Part shown: positions 12,501 through 22,791 of the stretch, piece by piece
Layout: each line of letters begins with the position of its first letter
Numbering within the stretch: the stretch's first letter is position 1
From: Tanypteryx hageni
Taxonomy: Eukaryota; Arthropoda; Insecta; Odonata; Petaluridae
Length of the DNA stretch: 64,000 nt
Direction: 5' to 3'
NCBI GenBank assembly: GCA_028673005.1
Contig: CM054113.1
Coordinates: forward strand, 204,901,504 to 204,965,503
The notes under the pieces: model-generated
Told to the model about the DNA's origin: nothing
What the model saw: the letters and a program-made list of their open reading frames with translations, nothing else
Databases searched by the model: none
Made by a program: the position numbers and the translations under genes

Positions 12501-12689
12501 CCTTCTCCATCCTATGCCGTTGACTATCAAAATAGTTCCTCCGCCTTTAGGGGCAGTTTCCCACCCCAAGGGCAAGAGGGTGCCCTACCCCTCCACCTTC
12601 TCATCCGCCCCTAAATAGGCCGTTGGCATTTGGTAGAGGGGGGACTCCTTATCCCGGGAGTCACTCGGACGCCAGAGCCTCGTCTGTGA
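9502..12689 (-). mobile_element. Full-length RTE-like non-LTR retrotransposon with TSD
   Basis: A minus-strand LINE of about 3.2 kb. Its ends are set by a 10-bp direct repeat, AAATTATTGT, at 9492-9501 and 12690-12699. From 5' to 3' it has a GC-richer 5' untranslated region of about 240 bp (12447-12689), one long ORF with endonuclease and reverse transcriptase, and almost no 3' UTR: the stop codon is followed directly by AGAAGACAATAATTTC-like sequence at the boundary. This size, the single ORF and the tiny 3' UTR fit RTE-clade elements, although clade assignment by eye is provisional. The open frame and recognisable TSD suggest a relatively recent insertion. Confidence 0.93.
9507..12446 (-). 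CDS. RTE-like endonuclease/reverse transcriptase polyprotein
   Basis: The frame is uninterrupted and reads 979 residues from the ATG at 12446; it is open further upstream to 12575, but without an ATG. An endonuclease of the exonuclease/endonuclease/phosphatase fold lies at about residues 39-250, with the hallmark words KIGTWNVRTL, CETRW, MGDFNAVIG and SDHKLV. The reverse transcriptase follows: TGVDGIPAELL, QFGFRSGRGTREAI, motif A FIDLEKAFD (about 627-635), GVRQGCPLSPYLF and motif C FADD (about 726-729). The C-terminal part has the LYGSESWTL, EMWIWRRL and GHVIRHNG blocks usual in this LINE group. In these families the protein nicks target DNA and primes reverse transcription of its own RNA there. 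All catalytic motifs look intact, so activity is possible but unproven. Confidence 0.95.
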   Translation of the reverse strand: MEGFRKEFVTDHGIRNPRSGRGCSRASQVVIQRNPCQNVKIGTWNVRTLLKIGKLEEIKKEMEKNEIDILGLCETRWQEKGDFYSDKFRIIHSGGEKRGRNGIAVIISKKWANSVCNTYHINDRLLMVRMSTVPTDTVIIQAYFPTSSAEEGEVEKVYEEIEELIKMTKDKDNVIIMGDFNAVIGSSRNSRMVGKFGLGETNERGERLIEFCEQNEMMVSNTFFEVPKRRRYTWEAPDRRRFQIDYILVKRRYKNQVKSCYSFPGPDVDSDHKLVMAKCNIRFKKIKRTVKKNWHLQGLKELPTAKNYQEKTNELMRNYEGQLSWEEFKKGVIKATEEVIGKRKLEPRKPWMTEEILILIEERNKLRKNGNDETYKKVKNEIINKCREEKERWTKEIVKEIEEDTKGGRQDKAYFKIKTLQYKPRTKSAIVKDKEGNMLWENEKVCARWKEYIEELYSGRDVGDGCRFIENEEEIRNDELGPTITKEEFYKAINNLNSGKATGVDGIPAELLKNLGEEAKEHFFKIIKDCYEKGKLPDDFIKSKTISLPKKGNAVECSNYRTISLLSHASKVLIYIVKNRIKRKIEHYISEDQFGFRSGRGTREAILALRVIMERCLEMNRTLYLTFIDLEKAFDTVNWELLFKTMKKIGIDWRDRRLIFKLYQNQTTRININGLESEAKIRKGVRQGCPLSPYLFNMFIEESIEVMKEKTKGIKINGVRIHCIRFADDIVIFSDSKREMNKMLKVLSDTLKQWELKINIKKTKLMVIGKSNAGTISKIKIDNQEIEQVKQFCYLGSTITEDNRCVQEVKRRIALAKQAFQCKRSLLTSSHMNLEVRKSFAKAFVWSTILYGSESWTLGKRERSRLEATEMWIWRRLIKTSWTERKTNLEVLEEVKEERKLIRGMEERKAKFLGHVIRHNGLIVNILEGKLLGKKGRGRPRKKYLDDVESVMGVEKYEMLKRMAEDRSSWLQRQGLAFR

Positions 12690-13216
12690 AAATTATTGTA
12701 ATCGCGAAAAAAAATCGACCGAGATTTAGGTCATACCGTCTGTCTGTCTGTGCGAAGCTCTAGGTCCTAAACGGTTCAATCAAATCAAATGGTATTTCGT
12801 ATTTAGATATAAAATTACCCAGAATAGAAACTATGCAGAGATGAACAATTCAACAATGAAGGGTAGTTCATTCTTGTGGATTTCCACAAAATGTCGATTT
12901 ATTCAAAAATTACTCTAACAATTTTGATTAAAATTCACCCAGTTATGGAACTTGAAGTCATAAACAATACTGAGTAATCCATATTTCTCAGAATATAACT
13001 ATATATAGTGTCCAGCTGCCTTAAAATATAAGTATCTATTTTTACACTCCCAACTGTCTCAACAATCTTCGTCCAGGAATAATGCTTCAGTACCTGTGTA
13101 GCTTCGCCAATTCACATAATACGTGATATTTGTGTGCGGAATAACTACCTATTTATCAAGTTTTATTTTCACACAATTCACATAATCAATATATTAATGC
13201 AATTTACGCGCAGAAG

Positions 13217-13220
<4 letters not shown>
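12690..13220. other. AT-rich DNA between two LINE insertions
   Basis: It starts with the right-hand LINE TSD copy (12690-12699). Nothing else is recognised before the (TA)n array. Confidence 0.5.

Positions 13221-13289
<69 letters not shown>
13221..13289. repeat. (TA)n microsatellite, 3' side of a LINE insertion
   Basis: About 69 bp of uninterrupted TA repeats that join directly to the 3' end of the truncated LINE at 13290. A second TA array lies at the LINE's 5' side, so the two arrays are probably one target split by the insertion. Confidence 0.95.
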
Positions 13290-13291
<2 letters not shown>

Positions 13292-15240
13292 TCATCATAG
13301 GTAGTCTGTCCGTAGACAGGTCCGTGATTATTCATGGTTAAACCTGGTTCTCCATATACTCCTATTTTCCGCTGTCCTCTTTATATCTTGATAACTCTCT
13401 TTCCCTTTCAAATCGTCTATCAGCTGATACCTTTTCCTACCTCTTTCCCTTTTCCCATCTAGTTTTCCTTCTAACACGTCTTTAATCATACTCTCTCTCC
13501 TCAGGTAATGTCCAACCCAGTTAGCCTTCCTCTTTCTGATAGTCTGTATAATCATTCGCTTCTCTCCTATTCTTCGTAGCACTTCATCGTTTTTCATCCT
13601 ATCTGTCCATTTTATCTTCAGCATTCTCCTCCAAGTCCACATTTCAAAGCTTTCCAAGTATTTTATGTCATTTTTCCTTAGCGTCCATGTTTCTGCCCCA
13701 TACAATGCTATACTCCATACGTAGCATTTTATCAACTTCTTGCGGATATCTTCCCTTATATTCCCTGTAAGTAGTTGTTTCTTTCTCCTGAAAGCCGCTT
13801 TTGCTTTTCCTATTCTAGTTTTGATCTCATCCGTACATTTTGCCTCTCGTGTTATGATACTTCCAAGGTATTTATATTCTGAAACTTGTTCTAATGGCTT
13901 TCCCCCAATAGTTATGTTCAGATTTTCTTCTTTACCCGATATTCGAATGACCTTGGATTTTTCTGTATTTATTTCCATACCGTATTTTCTACCTGTTATC
14001 ACTAGTCTATTTATCATTTTTTGTAGCTCCTCTTCCTTTCTTGCTAGAAGTACTTGATCATCTGCGTATTTTACTGTTCTTATAATCCTTCCTCCAATTT
14101 TGAAATCCCCTGTGCCTTCTAAAGCTTCTTGCATTAGACTTTCTCCATATATATTGAATAGGGTTGGCGATAGGCAGCAGCCTTGTCTTACTCCTCTACC
14201 GATATTTATTCCGCAGGTGTCCACATTCTCAAACCTGACCTTTACAACTTGATTCTCATATAGATTCCTAATCAGTCTCCTGTCTTTCCAGTCTACACCT
14301 ATATCCTTTAATATCTTCATCAACTTTACCCAATTTACTCTATCAAAGGCCTTCTGCCAGTCTACGAAACATGCGCAGATATCTTGACTGTATTCTATTG
14401 CCCTTTCTGATATGATTCTAACTACTCCTATAGCATCTCTAGTTCCTCGTCCTTTTCTGAAACCGAATTGATCTTCCCCTATTATTTCTTCTGCCTTTTT
14501 CTCCAGCCTTTTATTAAGAATCCTCGTGATGATCTTCGATGTGTGTGACAGAAGGCTTATAGTTCTGTAATCTTTACACTGCATTGCCTTTGGCTTCTTC
14601 TTTAGAGGGATCATTGTTACTTCTAGGAAATCCTGAGGCCACTCTCCCGTGTCGTAAATATTATTAATTAATTTCGTGATCGCTTTTAGTCCTTCTGATC
14701 CTATGACTTTAAGTATCTCAGCCGGTATTCCATCGCTGCCCGTGGCTTTCCCCTTCTTAAGTTCCACTATCGCTTTTTCTACTTCGCTCTCCATAATACT
14801 TGGTCCTAAGTTGTCTTCTTCAATGTTTTCCTCATTTTCCAGTTCTATTTTTGCCGCTCCTGTCTGTTTGCTGTATAATTCCTTAATGTATTCTTCCCAT
14901 ACCTGTGCTACATCCTTTGTTTCTGAGACTATCTTCCCATCCGTATTCATAATTCCTTTACCACAAATTCCATTAGACTTCTTATCTTCTAATTCCAGTG
15001 CCTTAGCGTACATCATATCGTATCGTCCTAACTTCTCCATTTGTTCTATTTCATCACATTTTCCTTTTATCCAATTTTCTCTAGCTTTATCTGTTACCCT
15101 TCTCAACTCATTGTTTATACGCCTATAGTTGGCTCTACCTTCTTCACTGTTAACGTTTTTCCATTTTCGTCTCTCATCCATTTTCTCCAGCATTTCCTTC
15201 GTGATCCATGGTTTTCTGATTTTCTTCTCTTGTTTTCCAA

Positions 15241-15243
<3 letters not shown>
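13290..15243 (-). mobile_element. 5'-truncated RTE-like LINE inserted in a (TA)n array
   Basis: Minus-strand LINE fragment of 1954 bp. The 3' UTR is only about 40 bp, with a CTGTC/GACAG hairpin and a CCTATGATGATGA end that runs into TA repeats. The 5' side stops abruptly in coding sequence at 15243 and again meets a TA array, so the endonuclease and the start of the ORF are missing. It shares the ORF architecture of the 9.5-12.7 kb element but clearly differs in protein sequence, so it is a separate family of the same group. Confidence 0.93.
13328..15243 (-). pseudogene. LINE reverse transcriptase, N-terminally truncated
   Basis: About 638 residues of continuous LINE protein, starting in the linker between endonuclease and RT. 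Reverse transcriptase blocks are intact: TGSDGIPAEIL, QFGFRKGRGTRDAI, motif A CFVDWQKAFD, GVRQGCCLSPTLF and motif C YADD. The C-terminal LYGAETWTL, EMWTWRRM and GHYLRRE blocks follow. The frame is open to the natural stop at 13328-13330, so only the 5' truncation breaks it. The frame runs on into the TA array as Ile-Tyr repeats and reaches no meaningful start; that extension is an artefact. It cannot act autonomously because the endonuclease is absent. Confidence 0.93.

Positions 15244-15244
<1 letters not shown>

Positions 15245-15324
<80 letters not shown>
15245..15324. repeat. (AT)n microsatellite, 5' side of the truncated LINE
   Basis: About 80 bp of uninterrupted AT repeats between the truncated LINE 5' junction and the flank TGAGAAAGTTTG. 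Confidence 0.95.
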
Positions 15325-15328
<4 letters not shown>

Positions 15329-16975
15329 AAGTTTGTGCAATATATATTGTACCGATGTTTTTTAGGAAACTCCTCCATAATTGCTGACAATTTGAAGCAG
15401 AATGTAGGTTGTTTGCTTTTTCAAAGAGAAGCTTCAAAACGCTTCAAACATACACGAGAACACATTCCCCAGGCATAATCACAAAAAGTGAGCCATTATT
15501 TATGTTTACTATTATAGGATTAAGTAATACAATCTTAAATTGCTTGTTATAGTAAGAATTGATGAGAAAAGAATGCCAAGAAGAAATGCTGAGCTTTGTG
15601 GAGACACAACTTAGCGAAATCTGTTAGGTCTGTTAGTCATGGATCTCGCTGCGAATAGATCACTCAAAAAATAAATATTCGCAGCACTCAGTTTTTGATA
15701 TCCTTAAAGTTAAATTTTGTTTAAAATCAATCTAATTCTCTTTTTCGTACAGTTCGGCGCGCGAAATATTCGAGTATCTTACTCTTCCCGTTTCCATTAT
15801 AATAGTTCGTACGATCGCTATTGCCTCTATGTGTCTCAGGAAGTCGACATCTACGACCTAATCCACACCATTCCAAGGACCCTTCTTATCCTTTCCCTAT
15901 TTTCACCCGGCGCATTAACGTGCCAGGCACTGCATGAACCATTACAAAACGATTCTCCCATTCAAATTCTCTTCCTTATCTAATCCCCTTCTCATGAATG
16001 CCCAGATTTACAAACACAATGTTTTAACTTCCTTTATGAAAACATTGAATTTTTTTTATAGATTCACCCATCCCACGCTTTGAGCCGTGTGAAGCGAAAC
16101 CGTGAACAGGTTTCTAAATAGGAATACATGAGGTTACATTTGAGCACCGTGTTGAGTTCATTATGCAACAATTTAGTTAGAGTTCAGAATTTCTTCATTT
16201 ATTCTTTCTCATAATTTGTGAAAAACATTTTATGATTTCAATGCTCATAGACTGTTTCAAAAGCGTCCTAAAACGAAATTGATGTCCGTGCAACTCGAGG
16301 TAGTTCTTTAAAAAGAAAACAATTCTAAACCGAGAACGTGTAAAGCGAAACTGTGCAATTCGAGGGATGAGTGCATATTGCCAGCGCCGAAAAAACGAGA
16401 AGCGTACTCTTCCGTATTTTAAAAACTCTCCGATTCACATTGTAATATTTACGTCTATGCAGTCAAAAAATAATAATTGTGGACCCAATTCATTTTTTAA
16501 CAGCAAAATTTATTTATTTTTTCGATCGAAAATTGTCTTAAGACGAGAATATAATGTCCACATAGAAATTACAAATCGCGTACAAGTTACTTCAATTCAA
16601 TTCATTTAGCATCATAGATGACGAAGATTCGTTCGGGGTCACTCACGCTCAAATATCGTCACATCAAATTTAATTTTTTAAATGGAGCTTATATTTGAGT
16701 ATTTTCTAAGCGGATAGTAGATTTAAAAAAAAATCCCAGATGCCTACGCGTATTGGCCGAAAAAAGGCGAAATAAATTTTTTTTAACGTTCCTCCACCAC
16801 GAAAAATTCGAATGACAAATGGACGACAAGAAGATTTAAAGTCGCGAAGTGTTATTAATGCTTCCTCCTTTTTTTCATCCTCTGTTTGAAAAAACGATGC
16901 GCTTTTCCAATACCGCATCGGCTCAGGAAAATAAAAGACGCGGAGAGATTTTCCTCCGCGGTTTTTGCGGCTTCG
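15325..16975. other. AT-rich DNA; faint pogo/Tigger-like words near 16.08-16.37 kb
   Basis: No gene recognised. Between about 16080 and 16370, words such as GTGTAAAGCGAAACTGTGCA and GTGCAACTCGAGG resemble the ends of the TA-target MITEs seen elsewhere in this window, but I could not define termini or a TSD. Confidence 0.4.
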
Positions 16976-17440
16976 TTCCCCCTCTCTCTCTCTCTCTCTC
17001 TGTACTTGCCGAATCCCCGAGGAGAACTAAAAAGGGTTTCTTTAGAAATGCATTTCATTGGACGGCGGAGGAGAAGAGAGTCCGTGTTGAGGAATCAAAA
17101 GCCATGCGGAGAAATCGATGCCGGAGACTCCTTTCCACGGCGTTACGTGGTGCCATCTACTCGAGGAAGTGGCGATCTACCACTGAGAGTGTAAAATATA
17201 GGGAGAGCGAGAGGAAGAGAGAGGGGAAGAGTAAGTAAGAAAGGAAAGGGTAGAGAGGGAGAGAGTAAGAGAGAAGAAGAGAGGGAGTGAGAGAGAGAGA
17301 AAGAGTAAGAGAAAGTGAGATAGAGAGGGAGAGAGGAAGAGTAAGGAAAAGAGATTAAGAGAGGAAGAGAGAGAGAGGAGAAAGAGAGTGGGAGAGGAGG
17401 AGATGAAAGAGAGGAAAAGGTAAAAAAAGATTCTACAACC
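16976..17440. repeat. (CT)n microsatellite and GA-rich tract
   Basis: A short (CT)n run at about 16983-17001, then moderately GC-rich unique sequence, then a GAGA-rich tract from about 17195 to 17420. Reading frames across it are low-complexity. Confidence 0.8.
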
Positions 17441-18500
17441 CTCCCTTCTCTCCTTATTCCCTTATAACTGCCCCGCCACAAATTTCTGCCTCTCAAGTCT
17501 CCTTCTTTTCGCTCCTATCTTTTTTACCTCGCGTTTTCTTTTGCTCTCTTTCCGTTTGTTTCTCTTTCCTTATTCCTCCTCCCTTTGCCATCCTCTCTTT
17601 CAACTGCTTTCCCTTTTTCCTGCTGCATCTTCCGGTCTCCCATTTCCCCAGTATTTTGCTGTGTGGTAAATCCTCGTTATAGATCAACTCTATATTACGC
17701 GGATTAGTATAAGGCGACCCGTTACAACTACAAGGATGATTATGATGTAAGGCGGTTCATATCATTTCTCCCGAAAAAAGGGGCCTTTTCACATTTTTTC
17801 ATTTTACTGCACTTTCACGGGAAAGCTAAGGAAACTAAACATATGGGCGAGAAAATATCGTGTTACCTAAAAGGTATGGTTATGAAATTTTATATTTTAT
17901 TTGCAATTGCGTATTCCGCACACTTTTTAATTGAGCTGTATTCCGGAGCATATTCGGCTCTTATTCCCGTTCCCCGAAACGAACTTCTACAATTTGCCGC
18001 ACTCTCTACCTCTACCTCTCCACCTTACAGTCTTGCTCTACCTCTCATTCTCCAGATTTCATCCCTTTTTCTTGTCTCTCTCCCGTATACTCCTTTATCA
18101 TACCCTCCCCTAGACTTCCCCCTTTCTATCCCTACCTCCCTCATTCTCTCCCTCTCTCTCTCTCTCATTCTCTTTCGCCAATTCAGCCTGCCTTCGCTCA
18201 TACCCCCGCCCTTCACATCCAATCCCCTCGACAGTATCCGCGTGACGTCACTTCCTCTGCCAACAATTGCCGCGCGATAGGCGTGACAATTCCCCCACGT
18301 CGCCTCAGGTTATAACAAAGTCGAGAAGGGTAGACCCCCCATTTCCGTCACACTATATCCGTCCACCCCGCATTCCCCTCCCCATCCTCTCTCTCCCCTT
18401 TTCCATTTTTCTTATCCTTCCTGCTCCTCTTTCCTCCCCCTCCCATCCCGATTCCACTTGCCCTTTCACATTCCCCTTTCATCCGACTTCAATTTCGTTC
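17441..18500. repeat. Pyrimidine-rich tract, interrupted
   Basis: CT-rich sequence at about 17480-17650 and 17980-18490, with a (CT)n core near 18146-18172. Around 17660-17760, words like GGTAAATCCTCGTTATAG and TACGCGGATTAGTATAAGGCG are reminiscent of a pogo-like terminus, but no matching end was found. No coding region is credible here. Confidence 0.7.
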
Positions 18501-18941
18501 TCCTGTTGTGAGTCCGTTTATCTTTTTGCGATTAGTTCCTTCTGTGATCGCTGTCACATTACTTTATCGCGAAGAGTGATAGGATACACACAACCGGATA
18601 AAATTTTACGCAGCGTGTTTGCCCAAACACTTATTCAAGTATATCGCGAAAGTATTGCGATCGTGAAAATATTCTTCTTCGATATTTCGATGATCATGCA
18701 CGTTTAAGTTGCCCCTGAGTTAGAAAAACGTGATTGTTACAATTATGTCTGTTTGCGGCTTGTCTGTCGTATGTGCGAGGCTTCAAGACAGCGACGTTCA
18801 ACAGGATTTCGATGCATGCCGAACTTGCGGCGATCACATCATCAAATTCGCCATACTATTTAAAAGTTATTCAATACTAATAAACAGGATATATAATCTC
18901 TTGAGAGTATGTTTGAGGTTGTAAACCAACATCAACCGATT
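18501..18941. other. Unique-looking DNA, nothing recognised
   Basis: No supported feature. Confidence 0.4.
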
Positions 18942-18949
18942 CACTAGAG

Positions 18950-19289
18950 CAGGGTTCGGCAAACGTTTCAGCAGGACGGGCCACATTCACAATTGTGAAT
19001 ACTTCGGAGGGCCGCATTGGAAGTCAATAAAGCCTCGACGGGCCGGATGAGTGAATAAATCAAAAGTAATCTAGAATTTCTGTTGTCTCATATAAGTGAA
19101 AATCAAGTATACCTAATTTAATTGCATTGAAACTTCATCAGAAAAGATTTTCAAGGCCATCATTTTGCTGAAAAATATGAAATTGTCCATGTAAAAATTT
19201 CCCTATCACTTTTCATTACAGCTTCGCGGGCCGCAAAAGCGCTCTCTGGGGCCACATGTGGCCCGCGGACCGTAGGTTGCTGAGCCCTG
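18950..19289 (+). mobile_element. Non-autonomous hAT element (340-bp MITE)
   Basis: The left terminus CAGGGTTCGGCAA and the right terminus TTGCTGAGCCCTG are imperfect inverted repeats. They are flanked by CACTAGAG (18942-18949) and CCCTAGAG (19290-19297), a 7/8 match to an 8-bp TSD. Subterminal GGGCCGC and GGCCCGCGG words are typical of this hAT MITE type. There is no coding capacity. A second copy of the same family, in reverse orientation, ends at 57930. Confidence 0.87.
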
Positions 19290-19297
19290 CCCTAGAG

Positions 19298-19707
19298 AAT
19301 TGTGAAGTTCGTCTTTGATTTTTTAAATAGCCAAAGTCCATGAACAACGATCTCGGTCCATTTCCACGCTCTCCACTATATTTCCCTCCAGAACACATTG
19401 TTCCGATTTCCTAGAAAAATCCCAGGGAAAGGTCCAAGTCACACACCCCTTGCATTGAGCCTCCCGCTACACATACATCAGATCCCTCCTCCCACGCGCA
19501 CCCTTAACGGACACCCACCCACAACCCTCCTCTACTGCAAACGAATAAAAACAACAAAAATACACGCGTTCTTTTTTAGAATCTTATTTCAGTGAATCAC
19601 AACTTAAGCCTTCTATATCTGCATCTGGTTTTTCGTAACCTTGTTAGGGCTGTTGGGAATTCCAACGATAAATACTTATTTTTCAAATTTTGACACTTGT
19701 TTTGGAA
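19298..19707. other. Unique-looking DNA between two MITEs
   Basis: No supported feature. Confidence 0.4.
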
Positions 19708-20600
19708 CAGTGTTTCCCATCCGGGATACCGCGAGGTTTTCTGAGGGGTGCCACGAAAATTCTTCTGTTGGCCAAAATTTAACTATCCATTTAATTAAAT
19801 ACGTGTAAATACGTTTCATTAACTGTTAGAACTAGTTTCTCTTTTAATAATAAGCCACGTTTGTCCCTTAAGCGCGACTGAGGCACCATCTTTAAAAAGC
19901 CATTATAAAAGAACGGGATAGTCGAGAATTATTTATGACTGACTGTAATACTATTTAGGTAGAAGATTGAAATTTAGTAGGAATGATTGCTTCTTATAGT
20001 AAAAGCCATTTACGAAACAGACAGAGGAGGAAGAGGGAGGGAGACAGAGAAAAAGGGAGATGGAAAGAGACAGAGAAAAAGGGAGAGTGAGATAATGTTG
20101 TTTATTATGGCGAGATCGAGACTAGGAAGTATATTTTTCCAGAGAAGGAGAGAGGGAGGGAGATGGAGAGATAGTAAGGAAGAGAGAGACAAAGGGAGAT
20201 AGAGAGAGGGAGACAGAGAAGGAAGGAGAGGGGTAGAGGGAGAGATATATAGATAATGATCTTTATTAGGGCAAGATTGAGACTAGGAAGTCTATTTAGC
20301 AGAGATGGAGAATTGGAGGGAGGAGGATGTGAGAAAGAAAGAGAGACAAGGAGGAAGAGTGGGAAGTGCCTTAAATTTTATACTTAATCACGCATACCCG
20401 TCACATTTGACGGGCAATCACGCTAGTATGTATATAATACGTAATTACTAGTGGAATAAGTAATTATAAATACCTGATTTCTTACCTAACATATTATAAT
20501 AACCAACCCACGATTACTACTGATGGCGGGAGAGGGGTGCCGCCAAATTTTGAAAAGTTACTTGAGGATGCCATGATTCTAAAAAGGTTGAGAAACACTG
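19708..20600 (+). mobile_element. Non-autonomous hAT element with secondary insertion
   Basis: The left end CAGTGTTTCCCATCC and the right end GGTTGAGAAACACTG are inverted repeats with few mismatches. The flanks TTTTGGAA (19700-19707) and TTTTAAAG (20601-20608) match at 5 of 8 positions, so the TSD is weak. GGGGTGCC words lie just inside both ends. The middle holds GA-rich sequence with a Helitron-like 3' end and a 161-bp direct repeat. Confidence 0.7.
19992..20426 (+). mobile_element. Probable small Helitron (3' terminus clear, 5' end tentative)
   Basis: The 3' terminus is textbook: a perfect 7-bp hairpin CCCGTCA/TGACGGG (20397-20414), 8 nt, then CTAG (20423-20426) followed by T. The 5' end is tentatively the TCTTATAGTAAAAGCCATTT at 19992, but it is preceded by T rather than the expected A. 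The body is GA-rich and contains a segment repeated with a 161-bp period (GATAATG... at 20091 and 20252, both with GAGACTAGGAAGT). No Rep/helicase gene is present. Confidence 0.55.
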
Positions 20601-20608
20601 TTTTAAAG

Positions 20609-21058
20609 CATCAACCGCGACTGAATATGCACATAATAAACACAAGTTTTGAAATACTGACGCAAAATAAACATTCTTTCAATTCTGATACCTCCGACGT
20701 AGGTAATAAACTCAAAGTATAGTTGATATTAGACTGCAAATTGTTCATTTTGGAAACATTTCCACACATAAAAAGAACTTAAATTTTTAATATTGTGTCA
20801 AAAAGTAGAAACAAATATAACAGGTGAATTTGACACACGTAAAAGGACGATTCCCCAATCTGATATTTATTAAGTGTATCATCAGGGACAGAAACCTTGA
20901 TGAGATGAACCATATCGCGCAACAATGCATGGGAGTTTTTTTCTTAGTTTACTAAAAAATGGCAAAAAGAATTTTTATTATAATCTTTCCTGTTATGGGA
21001 CTCATTGTCCCAAACAATGCCACTCAAGCTGTAAGTCTCAAAAATAATTATAAAGCAT
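20609..21058. other. AT-rich DNA, nothing recognised
   Basis: No supported feature. Confidence 0.4.
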
Positions 21059-22599
21059 CCGATGACCAGTGACGGATTTAGGAGGGGTCGCACATAGCGC
21101 GCGCCAGCGATCCCGGGAAGTATGGGGTCCCGTATGGCTGTGCTTCTCAACTTGGGTTACGCGGAACCCTAGGATTCCGCGAAAGACTGGGATTCCGTGT
21201 GGATCCGCGAAAATGGGGGAAAAGGCAAGATTTCTCCACCGCTCAGTTAACCTAAATCTTGAATTTCTCCCTCACACACGGTGGCGGATTTAAGGGGCGC
21301 GACAGGGGACCCTTGGAGTAAAAGCCCCCGAAAAATGTCCGTGAATATAATTTCAGAAATATTATATGTCTCAATTTAAAAATCAGTGGAACCTCTCTAT
21401 GATTCCATCGAAAAACGATCGTTAAGATGTGTCACAAAAGAGGGTCGCCGTCAGGAGCGGTTTCAATACGATCGGGTTGCGTTAAAAAAAACCAGAGCGT
21501 ATGCGAATCAGCGTATTGCGAAACACAGTTTTACATAAGAGCAATGCTATAAAAAGAGATGCGTTCCTAAATGGATAAAAATCACGGGTAAGCGCGAGAG
21601 AGATATTTTTTAAAAGGGTCTTGTTGCGCGAAATCATGCTCAACAACTACAAAAATCCCATTGAAAATCAAGAGCGCGCGCGATATATATTACGTACGTA
21701 TTTTATACTATACTCTAATTATCATCAAAGTATAAATAAAATACAATGCATACACGAAGACTTTCATTCCATTAGATTGGTGGCATAAAATATCTTTACA
21801 TACATACTATTTGCCCTACGGAAGGGCCTTACATAGTTTTTAGGCAATGTCACTATAATACAAAACGCAAATTACACTGTGCTGCCATATTCCGCCAAAC
21901 ATACGAAACTGGTGTACTATTTTGTTTTTCGATCCATATGTTGAGCCAACGCTCCATTTCTATCAGTGTTATTGCTTCCCCAGCACAGTTGATCTTAACG
22001 AAGAAGCCGCCTGAGCACATTTAATAATTTTTCCAGCACTTCTGCAAATAGTTCTCACAGTAGAGCTAGAGAAAGAGCATGGCCTAAAGCAGCGTGCCCT
22101 TGTCCACTTTCAAAACATTTTATTATATACAATTAAATTAATTAAGAGAAATACTTCGCTTTAATTTTTTCGCTTGCGATATTTCAAACTTATAAGGGTA
22201 AAAACTCGAGCACAAATCCAATGTGTTATCACTAGACCGCGGATCCTTAGGTAAAAACCTATTTTTTTCCTGGTAGATATCTCAATATACAATTGTATAT
22301 ATACGTTTCATGAATAATTAACCCCGAAAACGTATATTTTATAGTGCCTAAAAATGCCTATTTTGACATTAATGTCCTAAAATGCCTATTTCGACGTTAA
22401 TGCTTATTTTTGTCTTTTTCATGCAAAAAAAGCCTAAAAAGGGCTAATTTTCTAAAATAATCGACTATAAAAGCAGATTTTGGTAGTATTCATATTTTTT
22501 AAACTGACTGTACAATGTTCAGTCATGGGTTGGAAATGTCCTTCACACCACGGTCACGATCAAGTGGCGAACAGCAGCTCGGACCTGTCTCGCGTTCGG

Positions 22600-22726
22600 C
22601 GGGGTTATTCTGTTTCCCAGTGTCACGTGATACGACAATGTAACAATGCCTTTAATCCGATGTTGCGTTTATTTCTCGTTGTTACATTGTCATATCGTGC
22701 GACACGGGAAAACGAGAATAACCCCG
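22600..22726. repeat. Inverted repeat in the 5' leader of the hAT transposase gene
   Basis: Two arms of about 47 bp (22600-22646 and 22679-22726; CGGGGTTATTCT at one end, AGAATAACCCCG at the other) flank a 32-nt loop just upstream of the transposase start. The arms agree at roughly 85% of positions by eye. It could be a small insertion, a regulatory hairpin or part of the promoter. The reading frame is open through it, but the next ATG downstream fits the transposase better. Confidence 0.85.
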
Positions 22727-22791
22727 CAGTCCATCTCCAGACTGCAGAGGGTGAAGGTGAGAAGTGTGAACGTGAAAATTGTGAAAGTGCA

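Noticed and set aside
12447..12575. Upstream extension of the RTE-like ORF
   Set aside because: The frame is open, but the only start is TTG; the first ATG is at 12446. Treated as 5' UTR.
15244..15340. N-terminal Ile-Tyr repeat on the truncated LINE protein
   Set aside because: Translation of the (AT)n array. The LINE sequence proper ends at 15243.
16080..16370. Possible pogo-like MITE
   Set aside because: Terminal-like words are present, but no pair of inverted ends or TA flanks could be matched.
17150..17164. CTCF-like site on the minus strand (also near 36822 and 50470)
   Set aside because: Core matches with one or more mismatches outside the core; about two core matches are expected by chance in a window of this size.
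17660..17760. Possible pogo-like terminus
   Set aside because: Only one weak end; no partner.
22480..22791. Upstream extension of hAT exon 1
   Set aside because: The open frame runs through the 22600-22726 inverted repeat and shows no domain; the CGGBP1-like protein starts at 22792.
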